Shown here in pieces: positions 1 through 8,698 of a stretch of DNA of 34,450 nt. How positions within the stretch are numbered: position 1 is the first letter of the stretch; each line of letters starts with the position of its first letter. Made by a program: the position numbers and the translations under genes. Source of the DNA: Hydrogenobaculum sp. (GTDB taxonomy: Bacteria; Aquificota; Aquificia; Aquificales; Aquificaceae); assembly GCA_002878215.1 (NCBI GenBank), contig PNJC01000148.1, positions 1 to 34,450 of the forward strand, read 5' to 3'. The notes beneath the pieces were generated by a model that made no database searches, was not told the origin of the DNA, and worked only from the letters and a program-made list of their open reading frames with translations.

Positions 1-1113
1 ATATAAATACCATCCTATTGCAAGCAATATACTCAAAGCACTTTCTATCTTAAAAGCCAAATACAAGTTTATAAAATGAGAGAGTATTCCTATTGTAAGG
101 TTTGCAAACAAAGTAGCGTTTGCTACGGAAAAGCCATATATTCCATAAGCTTTTGAGCGCTTTTTAACCCCGTAGAAACTTACTAAACTTCTACCTATCA
201 CATCGTAGAAAGCGTTGAAAAGACCAAACATCAAAAATCCTATGTAAAAGTTTAAACTTGCACTAAACTGAGCTATTGAAAGTATCAAAAGCGTAATGCT
301 AAACAAAGCATGTTTGTTTTTTACGCTATCGTAAAGCTTTCCCACAGGTATGCCAAAGAGCGTATATATAAGGTTAAAGAGTACATAGCCAAGGGATATG
401 TCAAAAAAAGACAAGTTTGAGGCTTTTCCTATCAATATATAAAAAGCATAGCTAAAGTTTGTGCTAAGGCATAAAAATATCACAAAAGAAAATATGTAAA
501 AATCTTTTGGTATAGCATCTTCTTTTTTTGTAAGCTTTAAATCTCTTTGAGGCTCAAAAACAAAAAATAGAGGCAGTATAGCCAAAAAAGCAGGTATAAG
601 AGCTATTATGATAAGGTGTTTTATAGAGCTTTCCGTGGAACCAAACTTGTAAAAAAACCAAAGCACAAAAAGACTTCCTACAAGAGCGCCAAAAGTATCG
701 GCAGTCCTGTGTATGCCAAAGGCAAGACCAGTTTTTTCTTTTTCTACAGACAAAGAGAGTATAGCATCTCTTCCGGGGCTTCTGATGGCTTTTCCCACTC
801 TATCTAAAGATCTTCCCAAAAGCACAAAAAACCACGTATTTAAAACTATGCTTGATATGTATAAACTTTTTGATATGGCAGATGTGAGATACCCTCCTAT
901 GATAAGGGGTTTTGCTTTTAGTTTGTCTGCCAAATCACCGCTAAAAATCCTTAAAAAATTTGATAAAAACTCAGAAAGCCCTTCTACAAGCCCTATATCA
1001 AAAGTAGATGCTCCTAATATTGTAAGAAGAAGGGGTAAAACGGGAAATATTATTTCAGAAGAAGCATCTGTGAGAAAACTCGTTAGGCTAAAAAGCCATA
1101 TGTTTTTGTTCAT
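1..1113 (-). CDS. MFS transporter, 3' end cut by window edge
   Basis: This open frame is absent from the ORF track. It starts at the ATG at 1113 and stays open for 371 codons to base 1, so the C-terminus lies outside the window. The protein is strongly hydrophobic, with many membrane segments. It carries the MFS-type loop 'GRSLDRVGKAIRSPGRDA' near residue 115, a variant of the RxxDRxGK motif of one MFS branch, and a related pattern 'FNAFYDVIGRSLVSFYG' in the second half. It is therefore an inner-membrane secondary transporter. The substrate cannot be read from the sequence; this branch is often annotated as drug or metabolite efflux. Its ATG overlaps the nadA stop as ATGA, so translation is probably coupled to nadA. 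Confidence 0.85.
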   Translation of the reverse strand, partial: MNKNIWLFSLTSFLTDASSEIIFPVLPLLLTILGASTFDIGLVEGLSEFLSNFLRIFSGDLADKLKAKPLIIGGYLTSAISKSLYISSIVLNTWFFVLLGRSLDRVGKAIRSPGRDAILSLSVEKEKTGLAFGIHRTADTFGALVGSLFVLWFFYKFGSTESSIKHLIIIALIPAFLAILPLFFVFEPQRDLKLTKKEDAIPKDFYIFSFVIFLCLSTNFSYAFYILIGKASNLSFFDISLGYVLFNLIYTLFGIPVGKLYDSVKNKHALFSITLLILSIAQFSASLNFYIGFLMFGLFNAFYDVIGRSLVSFYGVKKRSKAYGIYGFSVANATLFANLTIGILSHFINLYLAFKIESALSILLAIGWYLY

Positions 1114-2081
1114 TTAGATAATTCTAGCATACGTTCTATAGGTTTTCTAGCTTTTATGATAATATCCTCTGGAAGCGTTACTTCGTTTATCTCATCTTTT
1201 AAGGTTGTATAAAGGTTTGCAAGGGTTACTCCTTTCATGGTGCAGCAATATACCGGCGAACCGCAATAATGCATTGCCTCTGGGAAAATATAAGTTTTGG
1301 TGGGGTCTTTTTTCTGAAGTACGTATTTTAAACCTACTTCCGTTATTACTATGATTTCTTTATGAGGGGTTGATGTGGCAAAATTGATTATCTGGCTTGT
1401 GCTTCCTATAAAATCAGCGTGTTCTAAAACTTTTGGATTGCACTCAGGGTGAGCCGCCACAACGGCATTTGGATAGCGCTCTTTTAGGGCTTTTAAATCA
1501 GATAACCCAAATTCGTAATGAGGTGGACAAAAGCCTTTCCATATGATAATCTCTTTGTCTGGCACGTTTTTCTTTACCCAATTGCCAAGACCCATGTCTG
1601 GCACAAATATTATACGTTTTTCTTCTAACTTTGAGACTATCTTAACAGCGTTTGCAGAGGTTACACATATATCAGATACCGCTTTTACATCAGCGGATGT
1701 GTTTACATAGCTTACTACGGCAGCATCGGGATATTTCGCTTTTAACTCCAAAACCCCTTGTACTGTAGCCATGTCAGCCATAGGACAGCCAGATTCTGGG
1801 TTTGGATGTAAAACCTTTTTATTGGGATTTAGGATTTTTGCAGTTTCACACATGAACCTCACACCACAAAAGACTATAATATCTTTATCGGTTTGTTGGG
1901 CTTTTCTGGAAAGTTCCAAAGAGTCTCCTACAAAATCCGCCAAGTCTTGTATCTCTGGTCTTTGGTAATAATGAGCCAATATCACAACACTTTTTTTGGC
2001 TTTTAGCTCTTTTATCTTTTCTATATAATACTCGCTGGGCAGTTCTACTGAAACTGGTTTTTCAATAGTTAACGTTTCCAT
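1110..2081 (-). CDS. nadA: Quinolinate synthase A
   Basis: Makes quinolinate from iminoaspartate and dihydroxyacetone phosphate in de novo NAD synthesis, in the cytoplasm. The 323-residue length is normal for the compact form of NadA. Visible family marks are 'AHYYQRPEIQDLADFVGDS' near residue 37, 'GVRFMCETAKIL', and the three cysteine regions that hold the [4Fe-4S] cluster: C99 in 'PESGCPMA', C185 in 'WKGFCPPHYEF', and C279 or C280 in 'CCTMKGVTL'. The ATG at 2081 has a modest AGG-type ribosome site inside a repeated 10-mer (see repeat at 2085). nadB and nadC are not in the window. The downstream transporter overlaps its stop codon. Confidence 0.96.
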   Translation of the reverse strand: METLTIEKPVSVELPSEYYIEKIKELKAKKSVVILAHYYQRPEIQDLADFVGDSLELSRKAQQTDKDIIVFCGVRFMCETAKILNPNKKVLHPNPESGCPMADMATVQGVLELKAKYPDAAVVSYVNTSADVKAVSDICVTSANAVKIVSKLEEKRIIFVPDMGLGNWVKKNVPDKEIIIWKGFCPPHYEFGLSDLKALKERYPNAVVAAHPECNPKVLEHADFIGSTSQIINFATSTPHKEIIVITEVGLKYVLQKKDPTKTYIFPEAMHYCGSPVYCCTMKGVTLANLYTTLKDEINEVTLPEDIIIKARKPIERMLELSK

Positions 2082-2084
2082 AGT

Positions 2085-2124
2085 AATAACCTATTCATAT
2101 AAAAGTTTATTTACAATAACCTAT
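2085..2124. repeat. Pair of 10-bp direct repeats before nadA
   Basis: AATAACCTAT occurs at 2085-2094 and again at 2115-2124, 30 bases (about three helical turns) apart. Both lie in the nadA/prs divergent spacer. The copy nearer nadA contains its ribosome binding site. This could be an operator or chance in AT-rich DNA. No known NAD-regulator site is recognised. Confidence 0.35.
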
Positions 2125-2151
2125 CTCATAATCATAAAAATTTATTTGGTT

Positions 2152-2157
2152 TATAAT
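2152..2157 (+). promoter_or_regulatory. Candidate -10 box for prs
   Basis: A perfect TATAAT lies about 24 bases before the prs ribosome site AGGAG. No convincing -35 is present at 16-18 bases spacing, so only the -10 element is proposed. Confidence 0.35.
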
Positions 2158-2190
2158 ACTAAAATCCTGAAACTTTTATAGGAGTTTAAA

Positions 2191-3129
2191 ATGGGTATAC
2201 CGATTAAGCTTATAGCCGGTTCATCAAATATGAAGTTAGCTCAAGAGATATCAGAATATCTTGACATACCATTATCAAAAACGCTTCTAAGCAAATTTAG
2301 CGACGGTGAGATAAGAGTCCAAATAGAAGAATCTATGAGGGGTGGGGATATATTTGTTATACAATCGTTATCGGCTCCTATAAACGACCACATCATGGAG
2401 CTTGTGCTTCTTTTAGATGCTATTAAAAGAGCTTCTGCCTATCGTATAACGGCAGTTATACCTTACTTTGCCTACGCAAGACAAGATAGAAAAGACAAAC
2501 CCAGAGTCCCCATAAGCGCTAGAGTGCTGGCTGACATGATTACAACAGCTGGAGCCCAAAGGGCTGTGATAGTTGATTTACACTCCCCTCAAATCCAAGG
2601 TTTTTTCAATATACCAGTAGATAATCTATTGGCATTGCCAGTGTTGTATGATTATGTAAAGTATAAAGTAGATCCTGCCAGTTCTGTGGTTGTATCTCCA
2701 GACGCCGGTGGTGCTGAAAGGGCAAGGCAGCTTGCCAATAAGCTTGGGTGCAACATAGCTATCATATATAAGAGAAGACCAGAGCCCAATAAAGCAGAAG
2801 TCTTTGATGTAATAGGAAACGTAGAGGGTAAAGATGCCATTATAATAGACGACATTATAGACACAGCGGGCACGCTGGTGGCAGCTACCAATATGCTTAT
2901 AAACAAAGGGGCAAAATCTGTCAGAGCCCTCACAACCCATGGTATATTTTCTGGACCGGCTTTGGAGCGTATAAACAACTCAATTTTGGATGAAGTGGTG
3001 GTAACAAACACCATATGCCAGCAGGGCAAAGAGTCTAGCAAAATAAACATAGTAAGCATAGCGCCAATAGTGGGTGAAGCTATAAAACGTATATACGAAA
3101 ACTCTTCTGTAAGTTCTTTATTTGTATGA
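2191..3129 (+). CDS. prs: Ribose-phosphate pyrophosphokinase (PRPP synthase)
   Basis: Transfers pyrophosphate from ATP to ribose 5-phosphate to give PRPP for purine, pyrimidine, NAD, His and Trp synthesis. The 312-residue length is typical of class I enzymes. Visible motifs are the flexible-loop 'YARQDRKDKPRVPISAR' near residue 95, 'VIVDLHSPQIQGFF' near 128, and the PRPP/ribose-5-P loop 'AIIIDDIIDTAGTL' near 215. A good ribosome site (AGGAG) sits 7 bases before the ATG. PRPP is a NAD precursor, so divergent placement next to nadA is functionally sensible, though shared control is not shown. A tRNA gene follows directly on the same strand. Confidence 0.97.
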   Translation: MGIPIKLIAGSSNMKLAQEISEYLDIPLSKTLLSKFSDGEIRVQIEESMRGGDIFVIQSLSAPINDHIMELVLLLDAIKRASAYRITAVIPYFAYARQDRKDKPRVPISARVLADMITTAGAQRAVIVDLHSPQIQGFFNIPVDNLLALPVLYDYVKYKVDPASSVVVSPDAGGAERARQLANKLGCNIAIIYKRRPEPNKAEVFDVIGNVEGKDAIIIDDIIDTAGTLVAATNMLINKGAKSVRALTTHGIFSGPALERINNSILDEVVVTNTICQQGKESSKINIVSIAPIVGEAIKRIYENSSVSSLFV

Positions 3130-3135
3130 TATAAT
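3130..3135 (+). promoter_or_regulatory. Candidate -10 box for tRNA-Ser
   Basis: TATAAT begins immediately after the prs stop codon and ends 12 bases before the first tRNA base, a suitable distance for a tRNA promoter. A -35 would lie inside the end of prs and is not recognisable, so read-through from prs may also supply the tRNA. Confidence 0.4.
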
Positions 3136-3147
3136 ATAAAACTCTTA

Positions 3148-3240
3148 GGATGGGTGGCCGAGTGGTCGAAGGCGCACCGCTGGAAACGGTGTGAAGGGTG
3201 ATGAGCTCTTCCGCGGGTTCGAATCCCGCCCCATCCGCCA
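3148..3240 (+). tRNA. tRNA-Ser, anticodon GGA, with encoded CCA
   Basis: The 7-bp acceptor stem GGATGGG/CCCATCC is perfect, followed by discriminator G and an encoded CCA. The anticodon stem CACCG/CGGTG encloses the loop CTGGAAA, giving anticodon GGA at 3182-3184 (reads UCC/UCU serine codons). The long variable arm and the GGGTTCGAATCCC T arm are as expected for a class II tRNA-Ser of about 93 bases. It lies 18 bases after prs and ends 9 bases before the converging pseudouridine synthase stop. Confidence 0.97.
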
Positions 3241-3249
3241 CTTAAACTT

Positions 3250-3969
3250 TTAGGCTTTATATTGCAAAGCTTCAAATAGAAGTTTTACTTCGTTTGGTTT
3301 TAAATGTCTCCACTTACCTTTTGGTAGATTGCCAAGAGAAATAGGGCCTATTGCTGTTCTTATAAGATGTTTTACAGGTTTTTTAAAAGCTAAGAAAAAC
3401 CTTTTTACAAGATGATTTTTCCCTTCATGAAATGTTATTTCTATGTTTGCACCATTTTTAAACCTTTTTAAAAGCTTTAAGCTATCAGGCTTTACAAACC
3501 CATCTTCTAGCTTTATGCCCCTTTTCATCTTTTCCAATATCTCGTCGTCTATCTCACCTTTTACAGTAGCTATATATACTTTTGGTAGCTTGTATCTTGG
3601 ATGTATTATTCTGTTTGCCAATTCCCCGTCGTTGGTAAGTATCAACAGCCCTTCTACGTTGTAATCTAACCTTCCTGCTGGATAAACTCTAACACCAACA
3701 TCTTTTATTAGTTCTTTTATAGTTGGTTTTTCTTCCTTTTCCCCCAAAGATGTAAGATAGCAGCATGGTTTATTTAGCATTATGTAGACAGGTTTCTGAG
3801 CTTTTACTATGCGTCCTTTAAACTCTACTATATCTTCATCTGGGTCTATAGTAGTACCAAGCTCTTTTACTATCTTGTTGTTTACCTTAACGTAGCCTTT
3901 TTCTATATACTCATCTGCCTTTCTTCTAGAACACACCCCAGCCAAAGATAAAAATCTATTTAACCTCAT
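3250..3969 (-). CDS. Pseudouridine synthase, RsuA/RluB/E/F family
   Basis: Isomerises uridine to pseudouridine, probably in 23S or 16S rRNA. An N-terminal S4 RNA-binding domain (residues 1-50, '[21 protein letters not shown]') is followed by the catalytic domain. The catalytic Asp lies in '[18 protein letters not shown]', where the usual T of LDxxTxGL is V. The 239-residue length fits RluB/RsuA-like enzymes. Target specificity cannot be decided from the sequence; RluB-like is the more likely form. The ATG overlaps the folE stop as ATGA, so the two genes are probably translated together. Confidence 0.92.
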   Translation of the reverse strand: MRLNRFLSLAGVCSRRKADEYIEKGYVKVNNKIVKELGTTIDPDEDIVEFKGRIVKAQKPVYIMLNKPCCYLTSLGEKEEKPTIKELIKDVGVRVYPAGRLDYNVEGLLILTNDGELANRIIHPRYKLPKVYIATVKGEIDDEILEKMKRGIKLEDGFVKPDSLKLLKRFKNGANIEITFHEGKNHLVKRFFLAFKKPVKHLIRTAIGPISLGNLPKGKWRHLKPNEVKLLFEALQYKA

Positions 3970-4514
3970 TGTCTTATAAGTTTAAAAAACTCCTCCTTGG
4001 TTTTCATATCATTTAAAAAACTGCCTCTCAAAGAAGATGTTATAGTAGAATGTCCTGGTGATCTCACCCCTCTCATAGACATGCAAAGGTGTTCAGCCTC
4101 TATAACGACGCCTACTCCTAAAGGTTCTAATTCTTTTTGGACTATATCGGCTATTTCTTCTGTAAGTCTTTCTTGGACTTGCGGTTTTAAAGCCATAGCC
4201 CTTACTGTTCTTACAAGTTTAGACAATCCACATATCTTTTTGTTTGGTATATAGGCTATATGAGCTTTACCAAAAAAAGGTAGAAGATGATGCTCACACA
4301 TACTATAAAAAGGTATATCTTTTACTATAATCATCTCAGAATAGTTGCTGTATTCTTCGAAAAGCTTAAAATCAAAAGTCCTTTCTTTTTCAAACTCCTC
4401 CCACATTCTAGCGACTCTTTCTGGGGTTTCTTTTATACCTTCCCTTGTGATATCTTCTCCTATGCCTTCTAAGAAAAGCTTTATACCTTCCACAATTTTT
4501 CCTTTGTCAATCAT
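3966..4514 (-). CDS. folE: GTP cyclohydrolase I
   Basis: Converts GTP to 7,8-dihydroneopterin triphosphate, the first step towards tetrahydrofolate and also of queuosine precursors (queC is in this window). Zinc and catalytic residues are visible: C73 and the following His pair in '[15 protein letters not shown]', and C144 in '[13 protein letters not shown]'. The ORF track begins at a GTG at 4529, but the ribosome site AGAGGT lies between that GTG and the ATG at 4514. The ATG is chosen, giving 182 residues, normal for the short bacterial form. The stop overlaps the next gene's start. Confidence 0.96.
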   Translation of the reverse strand: MIDKGKIVEGIKLFLEGIGEDITREGIKETPERVARMWEEFEKERTFDFKLFEEYSNYSEMIIVKDIPFYSMCEHHLLPFFGKAHIAYIPNKKICGLSKLVRTVRAMALKPQVQERLTEEIADIVQKELEPLGVGVVIEAEHLCMSMRGVRSPGHSTITSSLRGSFLNDMKTKEEFFKLIRQ

Positions 4515-4592
4515 TTTAAAACCTCTCACTAAAATTTCTGCTAAATATATTAGATCTTAATATCACTATCAATGGGTTATCTCATGAAAGAA

Positions 4593-5390
4593 TTAGTAAA
4601 TATGTTCTTCTGATGGAAACACCTTGTCTTCAACTTCTTTTTTATAGCTTTTTATAGCTTCTAAAAATATCTTATAGCCGTTTGTATATCTTTTTACAAA
4701 TTTAGGCTTCATAAAATCCACAAGACCAACAATGTCTTCAAACACGAGGACCTGTCCATCTGTGCTTGATCCAGCCCCTATTCCTATTGTTATAACACTT
4801 TCAGAGTATAGCTCTTTTGCTAAAGAATTTGGTATGCTTTCAAACACTACCATAAAAGCTCCAGCTTCTACAACGCTTTTGAAATCCTCTTTTATCATAT
4901 TTTTCTCTTCTTCGGTTTTACCCATAAATCTAAACTTTCCTATAGTATTTATCCATTGAGGCGTAAAGCCTATGTGAGCACATACGGGGATACCTACCTT
5001 TGTTAGCTTTTCAATAAGAGGCGCAAAATAGCTTCCGCCTTCTATTTTTACGGCATCTGCTTTTGTCTCTTTTATTACAAGGCCACAATTTTTAATAGCT
5101 TCTTCCACGGAGCTTTGATAACTCATAAAAGGCATATCCACTATAGTAAAAGTATTTGGCGCTCCTCTTCTTACGGCCTTAGCATGGTATATCATCTCTT
5201 CTAGTGTTACGCCCAAGGTGTTTTGCTCTCCTTTAAACACCATTCCAAGAGAATCTCCCACCAAAATGGTATCAATACCCGCCTCTTCGCATATTTTAGC
5301 GGATATGTAGCTACTTAGAGATACCATTGTGATTTTTTGATTGTTTTTCTTTTTTTTAAATAAAAGCTCTATGTTTAATTTATTGGTCAT
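4593..5390 (-). CDS. panB: 3-methyl-2-oxobutanoate hydroxymethyltransferase
   Basis: Adds a hydroxymethyl group from methylene-tetrahydrofolate to ketoisovalerate to give ketopantoate, the first committed step of pantothenate and CoA synthesis. Visible family marks include 'VGDSLGMV' near residue 45, 'DMPFMSYQ' near 83, 'AVKIEGG' near 112 and 'CAHIGFTPQ'. The tracked start (5405) is a TTG without a ribosome site. The in-frame ATG at 5390 is preferred and gives 265 residues, the usual family length. It overlaps the prfB stop by 11 bases, so expression is likely coupled. Confidence 0.95.
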   Translation of the reverse strand: MTNKLNIELLFKKKKNNQKITMVSLSSYISAKICEEAGIDTILVGDSLGMVFKGEQNTLGVTLEEMIYHAKAVRRGAPNTFTIVDMPFMSYQSSVEEAIKNCGLVIKETKADAVKIEGGSYFAPLIEKLTKVGIPVCAHIGFTPQWINTIGKFRFMGKTEEEKNMIKEDFKSVVEAGAFMVVFESIPNSLAKELYSESVITIGIGAGSSTDGQVLVFEDIVGLVDFMKPKFVKRYTNGYKIFLEAIKSYKKEVEDKVFPSEEHIY

Positions 5391-6507
5391 CTTCTTGGTT
5401 TTCAAAAGAAAGCTGATTGAGAGCTTTCTTCCTTAGGTAAGCTTCTATAAAATTATCTATTTCACCATCCATCACAGCTTCTATGTTGCCAGATTCTTCA
5501 CCTGTTCTTAAATCTTTTACAAGCTGAGATGGTTGGAAGATGTAAGACCTTATCTTATAGCCCCATCCTATATCTGTTTTTGGTCCTTCTAAACTTTTTT
5601 TCTTTTCTTCTATCTTTTGAAGTTCCAATTGATACAGTCTTGCTTTTAGCATTTCTATAGCTTTTCTTCTGTTTTGAATTTGAGAGCGCTCTTGCTGACA
5701 GGCTACCACTATACCAGTTGGTATATGGGTTATTCTAACGGCTGTGTCTGTTTTGTTTACGTATTGACCACCGGCACCAGATGCTCTGTAGGTATCTATC
5801 CTTAAGTCCTCTTCTTTTATTTCTATATTTACATCTTCGTTAACCTCTGGGACTACAAGAACAGAAGCAAAAGATGTATGCCTTCGGGCGTTGGCATCAA
5901 AAGGAGAAATTCTTACAAGCCTATGAACGCCGTTTTCAGATTTTAAATAACCGTAAGCGTATGGTCCTTTTATATAAAGAGTGGCGCTTTTTATACCGGC
6001 TACATCGTCTGGATTTATATCTGTAAGCTGTACTTCATAACCATGTTTTTCAGCCCATCTTGTGTACATTCTAAGAAGCATGTTTGCCCAATCGCAGGCC
6101 TCTGTCCCACCAGCACCAGCTTGTATGGTAAGGTAAGCGTTGTTTATATCCATTTCATCAGAAAGGTAGGTCTCAAGCTCAAACTTCTTTAAATCTTTTT
6201 CTACAGCTTCTAACTCTTCGCTTATTAGTAGCGTTGTGTCTAAGTCTTCCTCTTTTAGTTCGCTTACCATCTCATCCAAATCTTTTATACGGCTTTTAAG
6301 AGATGTGTAGGTATTTAACTTATCCTGAAGGGCTTTTCTTTTTTGGCTTATGCTTTTGGCTTTTTCTTGGTCAGACCAAAAATCAGGTTCTGACATCATC
6401 TGGTCATACTTTTCTATCTCTTTTTTTATCTTTTCCTCGTCTATAGACGAAGATAATTCTTCAAAGCGCTTCTTTATATCAGAAAAATTGCTTACTATTT
6501 CTACCAT
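5380..6507 (-). CDS. prfB: Peptide chain release factor 2
   Basis: Recognises UAA and UGA stop codons and triggers peptide release. The 375-residue product is full length in a single frame. It has the stop-codon-reading tripeptide 'SPF' in '[12 protein letters not shown]' and the peptidyl-transferase motif '[11 protein letters not shown]'. The first 60 residues align with the known RF2 N-terminus without an internal UGA, so this copy lacks the programmed +1 frameshift that controls RF2 in many bacteria. It starts one base after the stop of the CopZ-like gene and has no clear ribosome site, suggesting coupled translation. Confidence 0.97.
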   Translation of the reverse strand: MVEIVSNFSDIKKRFEELSSSIDEEKIKKEIEKYDQMMSEPDFWSDQEKAKSISQKRKALQDKLNTYTSLKSRIKDLDEMVSELKEEDLDTTLLISEELEAVEKDLKKFELETYLSDEMDINNAYLTIQAGAGGTEACDWANMLLRMYTRWAEKHGYEVQLTDINPDDVAGIKSATLYIKGPYAYGYLKSENGVHRLVRISPFDANARRHTSFASVLVVPEVNEDVNIEIKEEDLRIDTYRASGAGGQYVNKTDTAVRITHIPTGIVVACQQERSQIQNRRKAIEMLKARLYQLELQKIEEKKKSLEGPKTDIGWGYKIRSYIFQPSQLVKDLRTGEESGNIEAVMDGEIDNFIEAYLRKKALNQLSFENQEDDQ

Positions 6508-6508
6508 A

Positions 6509-6721
6509 TTATTTTATATCTACTACTTTGTATCCCCATTCTTCAATGGCAGATTTTATGTCTGCTTCCGAGAGTTTTGTCTCGTCGTACTCTACATCTG
6601 AGTATTTTTTATCTAGCTTTGTGTCGAAGCTTTTAACACCTTCCAAAGCTCCAAGCGCTTTGTTTACCGTATTAACGCAGTGCATGCAAGTCATGCCTTC
6701 TATGTAAAATATCTTTCTCAT
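6509..6721 (-). CDS. Heavy-metal-associated (CopZ-like) metal carrier
   Basis: A small cytoplasmic HMA-domain protein of 70 residues with '[15 protein letters not shown]'. The CxxC pair binds soft metals, usually Cu(I). The single ferredoxin-like HMA fold fills the whole protein. The tracked start at 6748 is a TTG; the ATG at 6721 ([12 protein letters not shown]) begins exactly where HMA domains begin. No ribosome site precedes it, but a TATAAT box on this strand (6734-6729) ends 7 bases before the ATG, so the message may be leaderless. No copper ATPase or regulator is adjacent. It heads a run with prfB and panB. Confidence 0.85.
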   Translation of the reverse strand: MRKIFYIEGMTCMHCVNTVNKALGALEGVKSFDTKLDKKYSDVEYDETKLSEADIKSAIEEWGYKVVDIK

Positions 6722-6828
6722 AATATATATTATAATCTTAAAAGCCAAACAAATGTATAAAAACTATCATAATATAAGCAGTTTTAGTAAAACATGTTGA
6801 AAACTTTTATAAATATTGATATAAAGCA

Positions 6829-6849
6829 CTTGACAATAATACACTAATA
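6829..6849 (+). promoter_or_regulatory. HAIR-like HspR operator candidate over dnaJ -35
   Basis: CTTGACA, 7 bases, ACTAATA matches the HspR inverted repeat consensus CTTGAGT-N7-ACTCAAG at 9 of 14 positions with the exact spacing, and it covers the -35 box. The downstream operon encodes HspR itself, so autorepression is the natural reading. The match is imperfect, and the left half is partly imposed by the -35 sequence TTGACA. Confidence 0.45.
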
Positions 6850-6858
6850 TTTTATAAT
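6830..6858 (+). promoter_or_regulatory. Consensus sigma-70 type promoter of dnaJ-hspR
   Basis: TTGACA at 6830-6835 and TATAAT at 6853-6858 are both perfect hexamers with the ideal 17-base spacer. The -10 ends only 7 bases before the dnaJ ATG, so transcription should begin at or within a base or two of the start codon. This implies a leaderless mRNA. Confidence 0.8.
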
Positions 6859-6865
6859 ATTAAGT

Positions 6866-8020
6866 ATGAAGAAAGATTACTACGAAATATTAGGGGTTAG
6901 TAGAAACGCTACTCAAGAGGAGATTAAAAAAGCGTATCGTAGACTGGCTAGGAAGTATCATCCAGATTTTAACAAAGAGCCAGGGGCCGAAGAGAAGTTT
7001 AAGGAGATAAACCAAGCTTATCAAGTACTCTCCGATGAAAACAAGAGAAAAATCTACGATCAATTTGGAGAGGAAGGTTTGTCTGCTAGCATGGGTCAAC
7101 AAGGTGGGCAAGACGCGTGGACAAGAGTAAACGCTGATTTTGGAAACTTAGAAGATTTGCTAAGAGATGTGTTTGGCTTTGGAGATTTGTTTTCTGAAGA
7201 TATATTTACTGGTGGTAAAAAATCAAGAGGTTCTTCAAGGCAAAGGCCTATAAACGGAGAAGACATAGTAAAAACTGTAGAGATGACTTTAGAGGAAGCT
7301 TACACTGGGAAAAAGGTAAATTTGGAGATAGAAAAGGGTGTACCTTGTGATGTATGTGGGGGCTATGGATACGATAAAAACTCTGAAAAAGTGTGTCCTA
7401 CTTGTAAAGGGACTGGGAGCGTTAACCAAAGGGCTATGTTTTTCTCTATATCTACCACCTGTCCTCAATGTGGTGGTAGCGGTTACATAAGGGAAGCTTG
7501 TAAGAAGTGCAAAGGACAATCGTATATCTTCAAAAAAGAAGTTATACCTGTAAACATTCCACCTGGTGTCGACAACGGTACAAAGCTTGTAGTAGACGGC
7601 AAGGGACACGCTGGGCTATTTGGCGGAAGACCCGGCAACCTCTATGTAATAACCAAAATATTACCCCACGAAATATTTAAAAGAAAGGGCGATGATTTGT
7701 ATATAGATGTAAACATTACTTATCCAGAAGCTGTTATGGGTACTACGATAGATATAAAAGATCTAAAAGGGGACAATATAAGCGTAGAAATACCACCTGG
7801 CACAAAAGAAGGAGAAAAGATAGTTGTTGCTGGCAAAGGTATGCCAAAATTAAAAGGTAGCGGTTATGGTAACCTTGTTGTAATACCTCATATAGATGTA
7901 CCTAAGTTTAACATGCTTTCAAAGATTATGGGCGATGGTAAAAAAGCTGAAAAACTCTTGAAAGAACTAGAAAAGCTTTTACCAAAACCAGAAAGGGTGG
8001 TGAAAAACTATGAGCGCTGA
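6866..8020 (+). CDS. dnaJ: Chaperone DnaJ (Hsp40)
   Basis: Co-chaperone that stimulates DnaK ATPase and delivers unfolded proteins. The order is: J domain (residues 1-70) with HPD at 32-34, a G/F-type linker including 'DVFGFGDLF', a zinc domain with four CxxC motifs ('CDVCGGYG', 'CPTCKGTG', 'CPQCGGSG', 'CKKCKGQS'; the last lacks the usual final GxG), and the C-terminal substrate-binding domains. The 384-residue length is normal. There is no ribosome site, and a consensus promoter ends 7 bases before the ATG. dnaK and grpE are not beside it. It overlaps hspR by 11 bases. Confidence 0.97.
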   Translation: MKKDYYEILGVSRNATQEEIKKAYRRLARKYHPDFNKEPGAEEKFKEINQAYQVLSDENKRKIYDQFGEEGLSASMGQQGGQDAWTRVNADFGNLEDLLRDVFGFGDLFSEDIFTGGKKSRGSSRQRPINGEDIVKTVEMTLEEAYTGKKVNLEIEKGVPCDVCGGYGYDKNSEKVCPTCKGTGSVNQRAMFFSISTTCPQCGGSGYIREACKKCKGQSYIFKKEVIPVNIPPGVDNGTKLVVDGKGHAGLFGGRPGNLYVITKILPHEIFKRKGDDLYIDVNITYPEAVMGTTIDIKDLKGDNISVEIPPGTKEGEKIVVAGKGMPKLKGSGYGNLVVIPHIDVPKFNMLSKIMGDGKKAEKLLKELEKLLPKPERVVKNYER

Positions 8021-8405
8021 AAGAAGAGCCAAAGCGGTATTTACTATAGGCACCGTAGCTAAAATGTATAAAATTCATCCTCAAACTCTTAGACTTTACG
8101 AAAGAGAAGGTCTTTTGAAACCATCAAGAACAGAAGGCAACACAAGGCTTTATACAGAAGAAGACCTTGAGCAGCTAGAGTTTATCCTTATGCTGGCAAG
8201 GGATTTAGGGGTAAACATAGCTGGTATAGATGTTATATTAAACATGAAAAAACAAATGGAAGAGATGCAAAAAGGTATAGAGCTTTTAATAGATATAATA
8301 AAAAGATTAAGAACTGAAAACGTAAAACAAGAAGACGTAGACAAAGCAATAGTACTTATGAATGGTTTAAACAAAGGGGTAATTAAAATTACTAAAAAAA
8401 CCTAA
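8010..8405 (+). CDS. hspR: Heat-shock repressor HspR, MerR family
   Basis: A MerR-type DNA-binding protein that represses chaperone operons with DnaK as corepressor in the systems studied. The winged helix covers about residues 8-80 and contains the HspR-specific segment '[34 protein letters not shown]' and '[18 protein letters not shown]', followed by a coiled-coil region. The 131-residue length is normal. The ATG lies inside the end of dnaJ after a GGTGG-rich ribosome site, so the two are co-expressed and HspR can report chaperone demand. Its stop overlaps the convergent cupin stop by about 3 bases, leaving no room for a separate terminator. Confidence 0.93.
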   Translation: MSAERRAKAVFTIGTVAKMYKIHPQTLRLYEREGLLKPSRTEGNTRLYTEEDLEQLEFILMLARDLGVNIAGIDVILNMKKQMEEMQKGIELLIDIIKRLRTENVKQEDVDKAIVLMNGLNKGVIKITKKT

Positions 8406-8698
8406 TCCTTGCTTCCGCAAACGTATCTTACGCCTTTTTCCGTCTTAGCCCAATGAGGAGTATCTGGTGCCAAAATTATTTTATCTCCTGGTAAAAGCTT
8501 AAAAACTTTATCTCCAACCCCTATCTCCACTTCACCAGAAACCACCCATCTAACTTCTTCGTGTTCGTGGGTATGCCAAGGGTAGTGCGTGCCTTTACCA
8601 TCTTGCCACGTATAAACATCGTAGCCTTCTTGTTTTAATATATCTTTTATTGTTTCTTCGTCTTTTATGCCAGTTTTTTCAAAGATAACTTCACTCAT
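8402..8698 (-). CDS. Small cupin-domain protein
   Basis: A 98-residue single-domain cupin. The metal-binding motif 1 'HTHEHEEVRWVVSGEVEIGVG' (two His, Glu) and motif 2 'PGDKIILAPDTPHWA' (His) are both intact, so a metal site is likely. Function within the cupin superfamily (dioxygenase, isomerase or sensor) cannot be told from this sequence. It overlaps the glmU stop by 8 bases and is the last gene of that minus-strand run. No link to sugar nucleotide metabolism is evident beyond position. Confidence 0.8.
   Translation of the reverse strand: MSEVIFEKTGIKDEETIKDILKQEGYDVYTWQDGKGTHYPWHTHEHEEVRWVVSGEVEIGVGDKVFKLLPGDKIILAPDTPHWAKTEKGVRYVCGSKD

Noticed and set aside
713-1117. Plus-strand ORF of 134 residues
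   Set aside because: It is the reverse of the intact MFS transporter frame, which has clear family motifs and stays open to the window edge.
2652-3275. Minus-strand ORF of 207 residues across prs and the tRNA
   Set aside because: It covers prs and the tRNA-Ser gene on the other strand, has no family features, and its start lies in the pseudouridine synthase end.
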